Part shown: piece after piece, positions 24,485 through 32,654 of the stretch | How the letters are laid out: every line of letters begins with the position of its first letter | How positions within the stretch are numbered: position 1 is the first letter of the stretch | Assembly: GCF_008868155.1 (NCBI RefSeq) | Contig: NZ_WBKR01000001.1 | Coordinates: forward strand, 92,125 to 156,124 | Source of the DNA: Micromonospora sp. ALFpr18c | GTDB lineage: Bacteria > Actinomycetota > Actinomycetes > Mycobacteriales > Micromonosporaceae | Direction: 5' to 3' | DNA: 64,000 bases | Made by a program: the position numbers and the translations under genes | The notes under the pieces: model-generated | Told to the model about the DNA's origin: nothing | Databases searched by the model: none | The model's input: only the letters and a program-made list of their open reading frames with translations

Positions 24485-25126
24485 TCACGCCCGGTCGCAG
24501 CGCCGGCACGCGCCGCGGCGACGCAGGTGGTACGCGTACGTGGCCGCACCGAGCGCCACACCCCACACCGGCCAGAGCAGCATCGGCGCCCCGGTCAGGC
24601 TGATCCCGCCGGTGAGTTCCCAGAACGTGGGGTTGCTGAGCAGTCCCAACGAGGCCGCGGTCACCGCGATGGCGACCAGCGTGGCCGGCACCACGGCCAG
24701 CGTCACCGGCACCCGGCGACCGGCGAGCCCGACCATCCAGCGGGGGAACCGTTCGCCCCAGCTCTGCACCAGCCCGAGGGTGAGGATCGCGCCGACGGTG
24801 GCGAACGCCCCCAACCCGAACCCGGCCCACACCAGCCCGGTGTCCTGCATCTCGGTCAGGAACTCCCGGGAGATGCCCAGCGGAATGCCGGCCGCCCAGG
24901 CGAACCGGGTCGACGCGTACGCCAGCGGGATGGCCGCGGCGATGCCGGCGGCCCACCGACCCCAGCGCGTGGCGGCGGCCGGGGTGGTCCAGCCCTGGTC
25001 GGTGTCGTCGCGGCCGCACCCGACGCAGGATCCGGCGGTACGGCGCTGCCAGGCGAGCACCGCACCGGCCAGCAGCAGCCCACCCGCCGTCCCGCCCGTC
25101 CAGCGGGCCGAACTGTTCCCGGCTGG
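24485..25126 (-). pseudogene. N-terminally truncated membrane protein (C-terminal part only)
   Basis: The frame is open from after a stop at 25127-25129 to 24485, about 213 residues: NSSARWTGG, a helix AGGLLLAGAVLAWQRR, SCVGCGRDD, then four or five more membrane helices. It includes AAIPLAYASTRFAWAAGIPL and GLVQSWGERFPRWMVGLAGR. This is the C-terminal half of an actinobacterial polytopic protein of about 350-400 residues that I know only as hypothetical. No good start codon with a ribosome site is present; GTG 25060 lies inside the first helix. It abuts, in another frame, a truncated sensor-kinase-like gene. Confidence 0.6.
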
Positions 25127-25562
25127 TCAGTTCGACGCCGATGCCGAACTGCTGGGCGATGAACGCCAACGCCATCGGCAGGGCGCTGAACAGCGCGATC
25201 ATCACCAGAGCGCCGACGATGAGGTGCGTGGCGATCCAGAGCGCGCTGCGCAGCCGGGTCTCCCGGTCGCCACGGTGGCCCGGTGCGGGTTCGGGCAGAT
25301 CGACGCCGAGCAACGCCCGTACGGCGGCGATCTCCAGGGCCCGGCTGCCGTCCAGCAGCAGCGGCACCACGGCGATCAGCGCCGCGATCACCAGCAGGGC
25401 GTACACGAGGGGGCGGGGGATCTCCGAGTCGGCGAGCAGCTGGGCGAAGATCACCGCGAGCAGCCCGTACGGCAGCGCCAGCACCCCGCCTAGCAGCAGG
25501 AACACTCCGCGCCGCCAGGTGGTGCCGGCAACCAGCGGGCCCAGCGCCGCTCGGAAGCTCAT
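25083..25562 (-). pseudogene. Truncated sensor-domain histidine kinase (N-terminal membrane part only)
   Basis: From ATG 25562 about 155 residues read as the putative-sensor membrane module found at the N-terminus of actinobacterial two-component kinases: VAGTTWRRGVFLLLGGVLAL, ALLVIAALIAVVPLLLDGSR, then a cytoplasmic loop LGVDLPEPAPGHRGDRETRL and a third and fourth helix ending IAQQFG. No HisKA, dimerisation or ATPase region follows. Instead the reading frame runs into out-of-frame sequence of a different membrane protein and continues as a basic nonsense tail to 24429. The junction is near 25085-25125. Confidence 0.6.
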
Positions 25563-25616
25563 CCGGTCATTCTGCTGCCGCGTCCCGGGGTGCGACTCCC
25601 CCGCACCGGGGAGATC

Positions 25617-26132
25617 TCAGCGGTGGTCGGCGACGTACTCCTTCGGGTCCTTGTCGCGGAACGGCAGGTTACGGCCGTTCTTGTGCTCGCCGTAGAAGGT
25701 CAGCCAGCGTTGGCCCAGCTCGGCGCGCAGTTCGAAGCTGGCGTGCCGGCGGAAGTCGGGCAGCGCCTCGTCCTCCTCCTCGGCCAGGTGTTCGCTGTTC
25801 TCCCGGCGGGCCGTGCCGACCGCCTCCCACCAGGGCTTCGAGCCGACCGGGTGCAGCTTCGACTCGGCGATGGCGTCGCGGATCTTGTTGTGGTCGCCGA
25901 TCGCGTCGGCGGTCTCGTCCTCGCCGTCGTCGCCGTGCTTCACCAGGTGCGGGTAGAGGATCGCCTCCTCCGCCTCGGCGTGGATGTCGAGGTGCAGGTT
26001 GAGGGCGTCCCAGATGGCGAGCAGTTCCTGCTCGTCGCGGGCATCGTCGAGGCGGGCGAAGCCGCGCCGGAAGGCGGCGTGGTCGTCCAGGATCAACGCG
26101 GTGATGTCGTCCACTGTGCTCACTTTCCCCAT
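25617..26132 (-). CDS. Hemerythrin HHE domain protein
   Basis: A 171-residue helical protein with the hemerythrin metal ligand pattern: DDHAAFRRGFARL, NLHLDIHAEAEEAILYPHL (H-xxx-E and H), GDHNKIRDAIAESK and RRENSEHLAEEEDEALPDFR. A di-iron site binding oxygen or nitric oxide, or storing iron, is expected from the family. The end KEYVADHR is polar. The ATG start is used; a GTG three residues in is also possible. It sits about 100 nt from, and divergent to, the aldo/keto reductase. Confidence 0.9.
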   Translation of the reverse strand: MGKVSTVDDITALILDDHAAFRRGFARLDDARDEQELLAIWDALNLHLDIHAEAEEAILYPHLVKHGDDGEDETADAIGDHNKIRDAIAESKLHPVGSKPWWEAVGTARRENSEHLAEEEDEALPDFRRHASFELRAELGQRWLTFYGEHKNGRNLPFRDKDPKEYVADHR

Positions 26133-26221
26133 GGCCCGGCGAGGCGGGCGAACCGCATGGCGTCGAAACTACCCCGATGTCCCGGTTCGCACACCCGATC
26201 CCCGGCACCATCGGCCGGAGC

Positions 26222-26227
26222 TAGGCT
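26222..26227 (+). promoter_or_regulatory. -10 element (TAGGCT) of the aldo/keto reductase gene
   Basis: TAGGCT ends 7 nt before GTG 26235. The ATG at 26229 lies only 1 nt after the box and would fall upstream of the expected transcription start, so the box favours the GTG start. Confidence 0.45.
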
Positions 26228-26234
26228 CATGATC

Positions 26235-27224
26235 GTGACCTACCTCGCCGCGGATGACCGCTACGACACCATGACCTACCGGCGCAGCGGACGCAGTGGC
26301 CTGCGGCTGCCCGCCGTCTCGCTCGGGCTGTGGCACAACTTCGGCCCGGATCGCCCGTTCGACCGGCAGCGTGACATCGTCCGGCGCGCCTTCGACCTGG
26401 GTGTCACCCACTTCGACCTGGCCAACAACTACGGGCCGCCGCCCGGCTCGGCGGAGCAGAACTTCGGCCGGCTGCTCGCCACCGACCTCAAGCCGTACCG
26501 CGACGAGCTGGTCATCTCCAGCAAGGCCGGCTACCTGATGTGGCCCGGCCCGTACGGCGAGTGGGGCTCGCGCAAGAACCTGATCTCCTCGCTGGATCAG
26601 TCGCTGGCTCGGATGGGGCTCGACTACGTCGACATCTTCTACTCGCACCGCTTCGACCCGGACACCCCGCTGGAGGAGACGATGGGCGCGTTGGACGCCG
26701 TCGTGCGCTCCGGCAAGGCGCTCTACGTGGGCATCTCGAACTACAACTCGGAGCAGACCGCTCGTGCCGCCGCGATCCTGCGTGAGCTGGGTACACCGCT
26801 GCTGATCAACCAGCCGTCGTACTCGATGCTCAACCGCTGGACCGAGGACGACGGCCTGCTCGACACGCTGGAGCAGGTCGGGGCGGGGTGCATCGCGTAC
26901 AGCCCGCTGGCCCAGGGCCTGCTGACCGACCGTTACCTGGGCGGCATCCCGGCGGACTCGCGGGTGCGCACGAGCGTCTTCCTCAACGAGAGCGACCTCA
27001 GCGAGGACAGGATGGCCACCATCCGGGGGCTCGGCGCGGTCGCCGAGCGGCGCGGCCAGTCCCTCGCGCAGCTCGCTCTCGCGTGGGCGCTGCGGGACCC
27101 GCGGATGACCAGCCTGATCATCGGGGCGAGCAGCGTGGAGCAGCTGGAGACGAACATCGCCGCGCTCGACAACCTCGACTTCACCGGCGAGGAACTGACC
27201 GAGATCGACGGCCTCCTGGGCTGA
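26235..27224 (+). CDS. Aldo/keto reductase, YghZ/MgrA (L-glyceraldehyde 3-phosphate reductase) type
   Basis: A 329-residue NADPH-dependent reductase of the AKR14-like group. It has the barrel signatures [20 protein letters not shown] and [20 protein letters not shown] (catalytic Tyr and Asp region). The catalytic lysine is in [20 protein letters not shown], and the histidine in [17 protein letters not shown]. The [10 protein letters not shown] insertion is characteristic of the YghZ branch, which reduces methylglyoxal and L-glyceraldehyde 3-phosphate. GTG 26235 is preferred from the -10 position. Divergent from the hemerythrin gene and convergent with the LPMO gene. Confidence 0.88.
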   Translation: MTYLAADDRYDTMTYRRSGRSGLRLPAVSLGLWHNFGPDRPFDRQRDIVRRAFDLGVTHFDLANNYGPPPGSAEQNFGRLLATDLKPYRDELVISSKAGYLMWPGPYGEWGSRKNLISSLDQSLARMGLDYVDIFYSHRFDPDTPLEETMGALDAVVRSGKALYVGISNYNSEQTARAAAILRELGTPLLINQPSYSMLNRWTEDDGLLDTLEQVGAGCIAYSPLAQGLLTDRYLGGIPADSRVRTSVFLNESDLSEDRMATIRGLGAVAERRGQSLAQLALAWALRDPRMTSLIIGASSVEQLETNIAALDNLDFTGEELTEIDGLLG

Positions 27225-27243
27225 TCGGTGCGGGCGGCCCGGG

Positions 27244-28158
27244 TCACCAGATCCGGCGCCGCCCGGCCCGGTGGTTGCGTACCTCGCACTGCCGGCCGAC
27301 CGGGGCGGCGGCGCTGCGACGTCGCCGGCTCGCGCCGATCAGCAGTGCCAGCACGAGCACGACAGCGGCGCCGGCCAGCACCGGCCAGCGGGCGCTGAGG
27401 TTGGTCACCGACGCCACCGAGACGCCCGGGTCGGCCGCCGCCGCCACCGCCTGCTCGGTGGCGGGCGGCCGGCTCGCGGGGGTACGCGGAGCAGCCGGCG
27501 CGCTCTTCGCCGCGCCACTTTTCGCCGTGCCGCTCTTCGCCGTGCGGAACACCACGTCCGAGCAGGAGTAGTAGGTGTCCGGGGTGTTGGAGTTCTGCCA
27601 GATCGTGTAGATGAGGTGCCGCCCCTCGCGGCCCGCCGGCAGTCGACCCGCCAACTGGTACGCCCCGGCCCGCACCGGCGGGTCGGTCACCGTCAGGAAG
27701 GGGCGCGCCTCCAGGTCCGCCCAGGTGAGCCGTGCGCGGGGGTCGTAGTCGGGCCGGGTGACGTAAAGCCGGAAGGCGCCCCGGTGCTCGATGGTGGTCC
27801 GGTACCGGAAGGTGAACGTCGCGCCGCTGGTCACCTCGGTGGACGGCCAGTCGGTCCGGGGCAGGTCCAGTCCCCGGTACGCGGACAGCCCGCCGCTGCA
27901 CAGCTCGCCGTCCGGGATCCGTTCCCGGTCCCGGCCGTTGATCGCGGCGACCCGCACGTTGTCCCACTCGCGGACGGCGGCGCCCGCCTGGACAGCGGCC
28001 CGGCAGGCGGCGGTGGCCGCGTACCGGCCCTCGGGTCCGCAGGCCGCGGCCCGGCTGATCGGGTCGGTCGGGGCGCCGTGCGCGGCGGCGGGCGTGGCGG
28101 ACAGCGGCACCGTCGCGGCAGCGACCAGTACGGCGGCGAGCACTCGGCGCATGGTCAT
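27244..28158 (-). CDS. Membrane-anchored lytic polysaccharide monooxygenase (AA10)
   Basis: A 304-residue secreted copper enzyme that oxidatively cuts chitin or cellulose. The signal peptide ([17 protein letters not shown]) ends AAA before [15 protein letters not shown], so cleavage exposes His as the first residue of the copper histidine brace. The second brace histidine is in [12 protein letters not shown], and [20 protein letters not shown] is the conserved AA10 C-terminal part. After the domain come a short AKSG-repeat linker and a membrane helix ([19 protein letters not shown]) with a basic tail and no LPXTG motif. Surface tethering is unusual for this family. GGGAGG 7 nt upstream fixes the ATG at 28158. 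Confidence 0.9.
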   Translation of the reverse strand: MTMRRVLAAVLVAAATVPLSATPAAAHGAPTDPISRAAACGPEGRYAATAACRAAVQAGAAVREWDNVRVAAINGRDRERIPDGELCSGGLSAYRGLDLPRTDWPSTEVTSGATFTFRYRTTIEHRGAFRLYVTRPDYDPRARLTWADLEARPFLTVTDPPVRAGAYQLAGRLPAGREGRHLIYTIWQNSNTPDTYYSCSDVVFRTAKSGTAKSGAAKSAPAAPRTPASRPPATEQAVAAAADPGVSVASVTNLSARWPVLAGAAVVLVLALLIGASRRRRSAAAPVGRQCEVRNHRAGRRRIW

Positions 28159-28281
28159 GACGTGACCTCCCAGCAGTGGTACGGGCGCGGGGGGCCAAAG
28201 GTTCGACGCCGGATGGCCGGGAATCCGGCGGGGGTGCCCAGCGTTTCGATACTCGGAACCGCTTGCACCGAGGAGGCAGAC

Positions 28282-28404
28282 ATGAAGGTACGTAGCTCGT
28301 TGCGTGCACTGAAGCAGAAGCCGGGTTCGGTGGTGGTCCGCCGTCGTGGCCGGGTGGTCGTGGTGAACCGCGCGAACCCGCAGTGGAAGAGCCGCCAGGG
28401 CTGA
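28282..28404 (+). CDS. rpmJ: Ribosomal protein bL36, zinc-free (C-minus) paralogue
   Basis: A 40-residue protein, [20 protein letters not shown] followed by [20 protein letters not shown]. It has the bL36 pattern but lacks all cysteine zinc ligands of the primary form. Such C-minus copies replace the zinc form when zinc is scarce, sparing zinc. GAGGAGG lies 6 nt upstream of the ATG. No Zur-box-like palindrome is visible in the 120 nt upstream. A strong terminator follows. The gene stands alone, divergent from the LPMO gene. Confidence 0.9.
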   Translation: MKVRSSLRALKQKPGSVVVRRRGRVVVVNRANPQWKSRQG

Positions 28405-28433
28405 TAACCCCCCAACCGGACACACAGTCGACG

Positions 28434-28469
28434 AACGCCCCGACCGGGTCACTCCGGTCGGGGCGTTTT
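28434..28469 (+). terminator. Intrinsic terminator after rpmJ
   Basis: A GC-rich stem (AACGCCCCGACCGG with its complement) around GTCACT is followed by TTTT, one of few terminators in the window with a U-tract. It lies 30 nt beyond the bL36 stop. Confidence 0.75.
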
Positions 28470-28506
28470 CGCGTACCCGGACGCCCGTGACAACGGGGGA
28501 AAGACC

Positions 28507-28512
28507 TACCGT
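28507..28512 (+). promoter_or_regulatory. -10 element (TACCGT) 7 nt before the XRE gene
   Basis: TACCGT, 7 nt, then ATG 28520, identical in sequence and spacing to the deacylase promoter at 16346. No ribosome binding site is seen. Confidence 0.4.
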
Positions 28513-28519
28513 TGGTGGC

Positions 28520-28960
28520 ATGGACGGCGACAACCCGCTCGGGGAGTTCCTCCGGGCCCGACGTGAGCTGGTCCGGCCGGACGACGTCGGCATCGGCGCC
28601 GGCGCGGGCCTGCGCCGGGAAGAGGTCGCCCTGCTCGCCGGCATCAGCTCGGACTACTACCTGCGGCTGGAGCAGGGCCGGGACCGCAACCCGTCGGTGC
28701 AGGTCCTGGAGGCGCTCGCCCGCGTGCTGCGACTGGACCCGGACGCCACCGCCCACCTGGTCCGCCTGGGCCAGCAGCGGGTCTCACGCCGGTCGACCCG
28801 GGCGGCCGCCGCCCACGCCCGGACGTCGCCGCCGGCCCAGGTCCCGCTGAGCATCCGGCAGCTCATCGACGGCTGGCCCAGCAACCCGGCGTACGTCCAG
28901 ACCCGGTTCTTCGACGCCGTCGCGGTGAACTCCCTGGCGACGGCGCTGTCGCCGAACTAG
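28520..28960 (+). pseudogene. XRE helix-turn-helix regulator truncated before its MmyB ligand-binding domain
   Basis: A 146-residue product. The N-terminal DNA-binding domain is intact: LGEFLRARRELVRPDDVGI, GLRREEVALLAGISSDYYLR, LEQGRDRNPSVQVLEALARV. It then starts the MmyB-like ligand domain (WPSNPAYVQTRFFDAVAVNS LATALSPN in the usual position) and stops at once. Full-length relatives continue for another 130-150 residues. The next gene begins 38 nt later with no trace of the missing part, which suggests an internal deletion. It may still bind DNA, or be dead. Confidence 0.7.
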
Positions 28961-28997
28961 GGTGCCTCGGAAGAGTCGGCCCGGTGAGGGGGACCTC

Positions 28998-29258
28998 GTG
29001 TTCATCTTGGAGCTGTCCTTCGGCGACGACCCCGACCGGCTCGCCGCCCGACCGGCGCACCGGGAGCGTCTCCAGGCCCTGCACGGGGAGGGCCTGCTCG
29101 TGATGGCCGGGCCGTTCTCCGACGATTCCGGCGCGCTGCTCGTCTTCGACGTCCCGGACGCCGAGGCGTTCGCCGCGATCGTCGCCGAGGACCCGTATTA
29201 CCGCACCTCGGGAGTGACGATCGTCAGCCAGCGGGAGTGGTCACCGATCATCCGCTAG
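28998..29258 (+). CDS. YciI family protein
   Basis: An 86-residue alpha/beta-barrel protein: FILELSFGDDPDRLAARPAH, RERLQALHGEGLLVMAGPFS and DDSGALLVFDVPDAEAFAAI, ending VTIVSQREWSPII. The conserved His and Asp pairs fit the YciI fold, related to ABM monooxygenases; the activity is unknown. GTG 28998 is chosen for the GAGGGGG about 5 nt upstream and the fold start. An upstream GTG at 28962 would add 12 unlike residues. Confidence 0.8.
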   Translation: MFILELSFGDDPDRLAARPAHRERLQALHGEGLLVMAGPFSDDSGALLVFDVPDAEAFAAIVAEDPYYRTSGVTIVSQREWSPIIR

Positions 29259-29317
29259 GTGCCGGCCGCGCCCGCGCGGCCTCGCGGATCCAGTCACAGC
29301 CATCGATGGCTTGTCAA

Positions 29318-29331
29318 TGTTAGCGGTAACA
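29318..29331. promoter_or_regulatory. Candidate LacI-type operator upstream of the cellulase gene
   Basis: TGTTAGCGGTAACA, two TGTTA/TAACA arms around a GC-centred core, is the layout of LacI-family operators that control glycoside hydrolases in actinomycetes. It is 255 nt before the cellulase start, in a 328-nt intergenic region that otherwise shows no gene. Confidence 0.5.
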
Positions 29332-29586
29332 GCTACCGTCGCCGCAGAGGCGAAGGGCACGCTTCCACGCTTCACCGGGCCCGCACCGGCCGCCGACGCG
29401 GCCCACGGGCAACACGGCAGGTCACTCCGGGCGTCCCGGTCGGCGTCGCACGCCACCGGGTCAGGCTGACCGCCCGATTCACCGCGAGCCAACTCCGCAC
29501 ACCCCCCTCGGGTCCGCCGCGACGGCACATGCCGTCGGGACGGCCGGACCACCATCACAGGCGCCACCATGGCGAGGAGTTCCCTG

Positions 29587-31653
29587 ATGAATTCGCAGTA
29601 CCTCCGAACAGCACGCCGGCGGGTCGCCCTCGTCGTCGGCGCGGTGCTCGCGCTGCTCACAGCGGGCCTGATGGTCGCCGGCAACGCCCAGGCGGCGGCC
29701 GGCTGCCAGGTGACGTACGCCGTGCCGTCGCAGTGGCAGGGTGGCTTCACCGCCGACGTGAAGGTCACCAACCTCGGCGACGCGGTCAACGGCTGGAGCC
29801 TGACCTGGACGTTCCCGTCCGGCCAGCGGGTCACCCAGGCGTGGAACGCGACGGTAACGTCGTCGGGCGACCAGGTCACCGCGCGGAACATGAGCTACAA
29901 CGCGGCCATCGCCACGAACGCGACGGTCTCCTTCGGCTTCAACGGATCATGGTCGGGCGGTAACACCGCACCGACGTCGTTCGCCCTCAACGGGGTCACC
30001 TGCACGGGGACCGTCGGCACGCCGACCCCGACACCGACCCCCACCGATCCCCCACCACCGGCCGGTGACGCGATGGCGACGGTGGCGGCAATGCAGCCCG
30101 GCTGGAACCTCGGCAACACCCTCGACGCCATTCCCGACGAGACAGCGTGGGGCAACCCGCTGGTCACCCAGGCCCTGTTGCGCCAAATCAAGTCGCAGGG
30201 CTACAACAGCATCCGGATCCCGGTGACCTGGAGCAACCACCACGGACCGGCCCCGACTTACACCATCGACGCGGCCTGGATGGGCCGCGTACGCCAGATC
30301 GTTGACTGGGCGCTGGCGGAGGGCCTGTACGTGCTGGTCAACCTGCATCACGACTCCTGGCAGTGGATCAACGGCTATCCCGGTGACCGGACGACCGTCA
30401 TGAACCGCTACACCGCGCTGTGGACCCAGATCGCCACCACGTTCCGCAACCACTCATCGAAGCTCGTGTTCGAGAGCATCAACGAACCGCAGTTCACCGG
30501 CACGTCCGGCGACGCCCAGAGCGACGAGGTGCTGCGCGAGCTGAACGTCGCGTTCGTCCTCCTCCTGCGCCAGTCCGGCGGGAACAACGCCACCCGGCTG
30601 CTGGTGCTGCCCACCCTGAACACAAACTCCAACCAGGCCCAGCTCGACGCGTTGGCGACCACGATCAGCCAGCTGGGCGACAGGAACATCGCGGCGACCG
30701 TCCACTTCTACGGATGGTGGCCGTTCAGCGTCAACATCGCCGGCGGCACCCGCTACGACGCCAACGTCGAGCAGGACATGGTCGACGGCTTCGACCGGGT
30801 GCACGACACCCTCGTCGCCCGGGGCATCCCCGTGATCGTCGGCGAGTGGGCCCTGCTCAGCTACGACTACACCCGCCCCGGCATCATCGAACGCGGCGAA
30901 CTGCTCAAGTACTTCGAGGCGGTCGGCTACCAGGCGCGGATCCGCAAGCTCACCACCATGCTCTGGGACGCCGGCTCGTTCCTCAACCGCAACGACCTGC
31001 AGTGGCGCGACCCCGGCCTGTACGCGCTGATGAAGGCGAGCTGGACCACCCGTTCGGCCACGGCGTCGTCGGACCAGATCTACGTACGCCGGAGCGGCAC
31101 CATCACCAGCAGGTCCCTCACGCTGAACCTCAACGGCGCCTCGTTCCGGAGCCTGCGCCACGGCAGCACCGTCCTGACCAACGGCACCGACTACACCGTG
31201 TCCGGCAACACGTTGACCCTGACCAGCGCGGCGCTGACCCGGCTGGTCGGCAACCGCGCGCCGGGCGTCAACGCCAGCCTGGAAGCGACCTTCTCGCAGG
31301 GTGTGCCGTGGTCGATCAGCATCATCTCCTACGACCCCCCGACGCAGACCGCTGCAAACGGGACGACCAGCTCACTCGTCATCCCCACCCAGTTCCGCGG
31401 TGACCAGCTCGCCACCATGGAGGCCACGTACGCCGACGGCAGCCCCGCCGGCCCGGCCAACTGGACCTCGTACAAGGAGTTCTGGAGCAGCTTCCAACCC
31501 GACTACGGCGCGAACACGATCATCATGAAGCCGGAGTTCTTCGCCGAGGTCAACGACGGTGTGGTCACCCTGACGTTCCACTTCTGGAGCGGCACGCAGA
31601 TCACGTACCGCGTGACGAAGGCCGGTACGTCGGTGACCGGCAGCCCCGCCTGA
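29587..31653 (+). CDS. Secreted multidomain endoglucanase: CBM2 - GH5 - X2 - CBM46
   Basis: A 688-residue exported beta-glucanase. Order: signal peptide 1-37 (ends NAQA); CBM2 cellulose-binding domain 39-141 with exposed tryptophans (SQWQGGF, NGWSLTWTF, GSWSGG); a TPTPTPT linker at about 145-159; GH5 domain 162 to about 470; an X2/Ig-like domain to about 570; and a C-terminal CBM46-like domain (YADGSPAGPANW, FHFWSG). Catalytic residues are Glu300 (FESINEPQF, acid/base) and Glu420 (VIVGEWA, nucleophile). The GH5-X2-CBM46 order matches subfamily 4 enzymes acting on cellulose, mixed-linkage glucan and xyloglucan. ATG 29587 has GAGGAG 7 nt upstream, better than ATG 29569. Confidence 0.9.
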   Translation: MNSQYLRTARRRVALVVGAVLALLTAGLMVAGNAQAAAGCQVTYAVPSQWQGGFTADVKVTNLGDAVNGWSLTWTFPSGQRVTQAWNATVTSSGDQVTARNMSYNAAIATNATVSFGFNGSWSGGNTAPTSFALNGVTCTGTVGTPTPTPTPTDPPPPAGDAMATVAAMQPGWNLGNTLDAIPDETAWGNPLVTQALLRQIKSQGYNSIRIPVTWSNHHGPAPTYTIDAAWMGRVRQIVDWALAEGLYVLVNLHHDSWQWINGYPGDRTTVMNRYTALWTQIATTFRNHSSKLVFESINEPQFTGTSGDAQSDEVLRELNVAFVLLLRQSGGNNATRLLVLPTLNTNSNQAQLDALATTISQLGDRNIAATVHFYGWWPFSVNIAGGTRYDANVEQDMVDGFDRVHDTLVARGIPVIVGEWALLSYDYTRPGIIERGELLKYFEAVGYQARIRKLTTMLWDAGSFLNRNDLQWRDPGLYALMKASWTTRSATASSDQIYVRRSGTITSRSLTLNLNGASFRSLRHGSTVLTNGTDYTVSGNTLTLTSAALTRLVGNRAPGVNASLEATFSQGVPWSISIISYDPPTQTAANGTTSSLVIPTQFRGDQLATMEATYADGSPAGPANWTSYKEFWSSFQPDYGANTIIMKPEFFAEVNDGVVTLTFHFWSGTQITYRVTKAGTSVTGSPA

Positions 31654-31677
31654 CCCGCAGGTCGGGTGCAGCACAGA

Positions 31678-31713
31678 CAGCGGCCCGGTTGATGATCATC
31701 AACCGGGCCGCTG
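31678..31713. terminator. Perfect 36-bp palindrome between cellulase gene and tRNA-Ala
   Basis: The 18-nt left half starts CAGCGGCCCGG and ends at a central TGATCA, and the sequence is its own reverse complement with no loop bases. It sits between converging transcripts (cellulase stop at 31653 and tRNA 3' end at 31730), so it probably terminates both. Confidence 0.7.
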
Positions 31714-31729
31714 GCCTGTCTTCGCAAGG

Positions 31730-31802
31730 TGGAGCCGAGGGGACTCGAACCCCTGACCCCCACACTGCCAGTGTGGTGCGCTACCAGCTGCGCCACGGCC
31801 CC
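31730..31802 (-). tRNA. tRNA-Ala (anticodon GGC)
   Basis: A complete 73-nt cloverleaf: acceptor stem GGGGCCG with CGGCTCC, D stem GCGC/GCGC, anticodon stem CCACA/TGTGG with loop CTGGCAG (anticodon GGC, reading GCC and GCU), T arm AGGGG-TTCGAGT-CCCCT, discriminator A. The 3' CCA is not encoded and must be added. No integrase or duplicated tRNA end is seen nearby. Confidence 0.95.
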
Positions 31803-31891
31803 TTGCGGTCGTCCCGGTCGCCCGGGCACTGGGAAACTATACACAGACCGGCCGGCATGGTCATCTCGCGGGGGTCACCGCCGGGCCGGGG

Positions 31892-32446
31892 TCAGTTCAG
31901 CGCCACGTCCGGAGGGAAGTGGGCGACGGCGGCCATCATCCCGCCCTGCCGGCGCAGCACCATCGGCCACAGGTCGTCCGGCCGGTCGACGAAGGCGTCA
32001 CCGGGCAGCGCGTCCAGCACGAACCAGGAGCCGTCCGCGATCTCCTGCTCCAACTGCCCGCTGCCCCACCCCGAGTAGCCGGCGAACACCCGGATGCCGC
32101 CGATGCTCTCCCGCAGCCGCTCCGGGTCGACCGACAGGTCGATCGTGCCGACCGCCCCGGAGACCTGGTGGAACCCCTTGACCCGGCGCATCGGGTGCCG
32201 CATCCGGGCCAGGCAGATCGCCGAGTCGGGCTGCACCGGGCCGCCCTCGAAGAGCACCGCCGGGTGGCGGGCCAGGTCGCTCCAGTCGCCGAGCACGTCG
32301 GCCACCGGCACCTCGGTGGCCCGGTTCAGCACCACGCCGAGCGCGCCGCCCGGCTCGTGGGCGACCAGCAGCACCACCGTACGGTCGAAATTCGGGTCCT
32401 TGAGCGCCGGAGTCGCGACCAGCAGCCGCCCGGTCATCGACTCCAT
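31892..32446 (-). CDS. YqgE/AlgH family protein
   Basis: A 184-residue protein with the whole AlgH pattern: TGRLLVATPALKDPNFDRTV, VVLLVAHEPGGALGVVLNRA, a LFEGGPVQPDSAICLARM segment, VFAGYSGWGSGQLEQEIADG SWF and DLWPMVLRRQGG. The family is structurally known but its biochemical role is unclear; in pseudomonads it influences alginate regulation. ATG 32446 gives the usual length; another start three residues in (MTGRLL) is equally good and an ATG at 32482 lengthens it. Confidence 0.9.
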   Translation of the reverse strand: MESMTGRLLVATPALKDPNFDRTVVLLVAHEPGGALGVVLNRATEVPVADVLGDWSDLARHPAVLFEGGPVQPDSAICLARMRHPMRRVKGFHQVSGAVGTIDLSVDPERLRESIGGIRVFAGYSGWGSGQLEQEIADGSWFVLDALPGDAFVDRPDDLWPMVLRRQGGMMAAVAHFPPDVALN

Positions 32447-32654
32447 CGCTCGTCCGCCGATCGCCTGGCCCTCTCCCTGCATCTCACACACCCGTCAACC
32501 GTGAGCCCGCACCGGGGATCCGTCACCCACCGGATCCGCACGGTGCACCGGGATCAGCCGCGCTGTCAACGCCATGCCTGGCACCATAGCCTGCGTCCCG
32601 GGCGCTGGCTAAGGTCTGACCGGCAGGTGATCGGACAGTTGAGACGGAGGGTCA

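Noticed and set aside
28160..28281. Zur box upstream of the zinc-free bL36
   Set aside because: I looked for the AT-rich palindrome of actinobacterial Zur sites and saw none; a degenerate site cannot be excluded.
31678..31802. Integration (att) site at tRNA-Ala
   Set aside because: No integrase, no repeated tRNA 3' segment, and housekeeping-type genes on both sides. The adjacent palindrome is better explained as a terminator.
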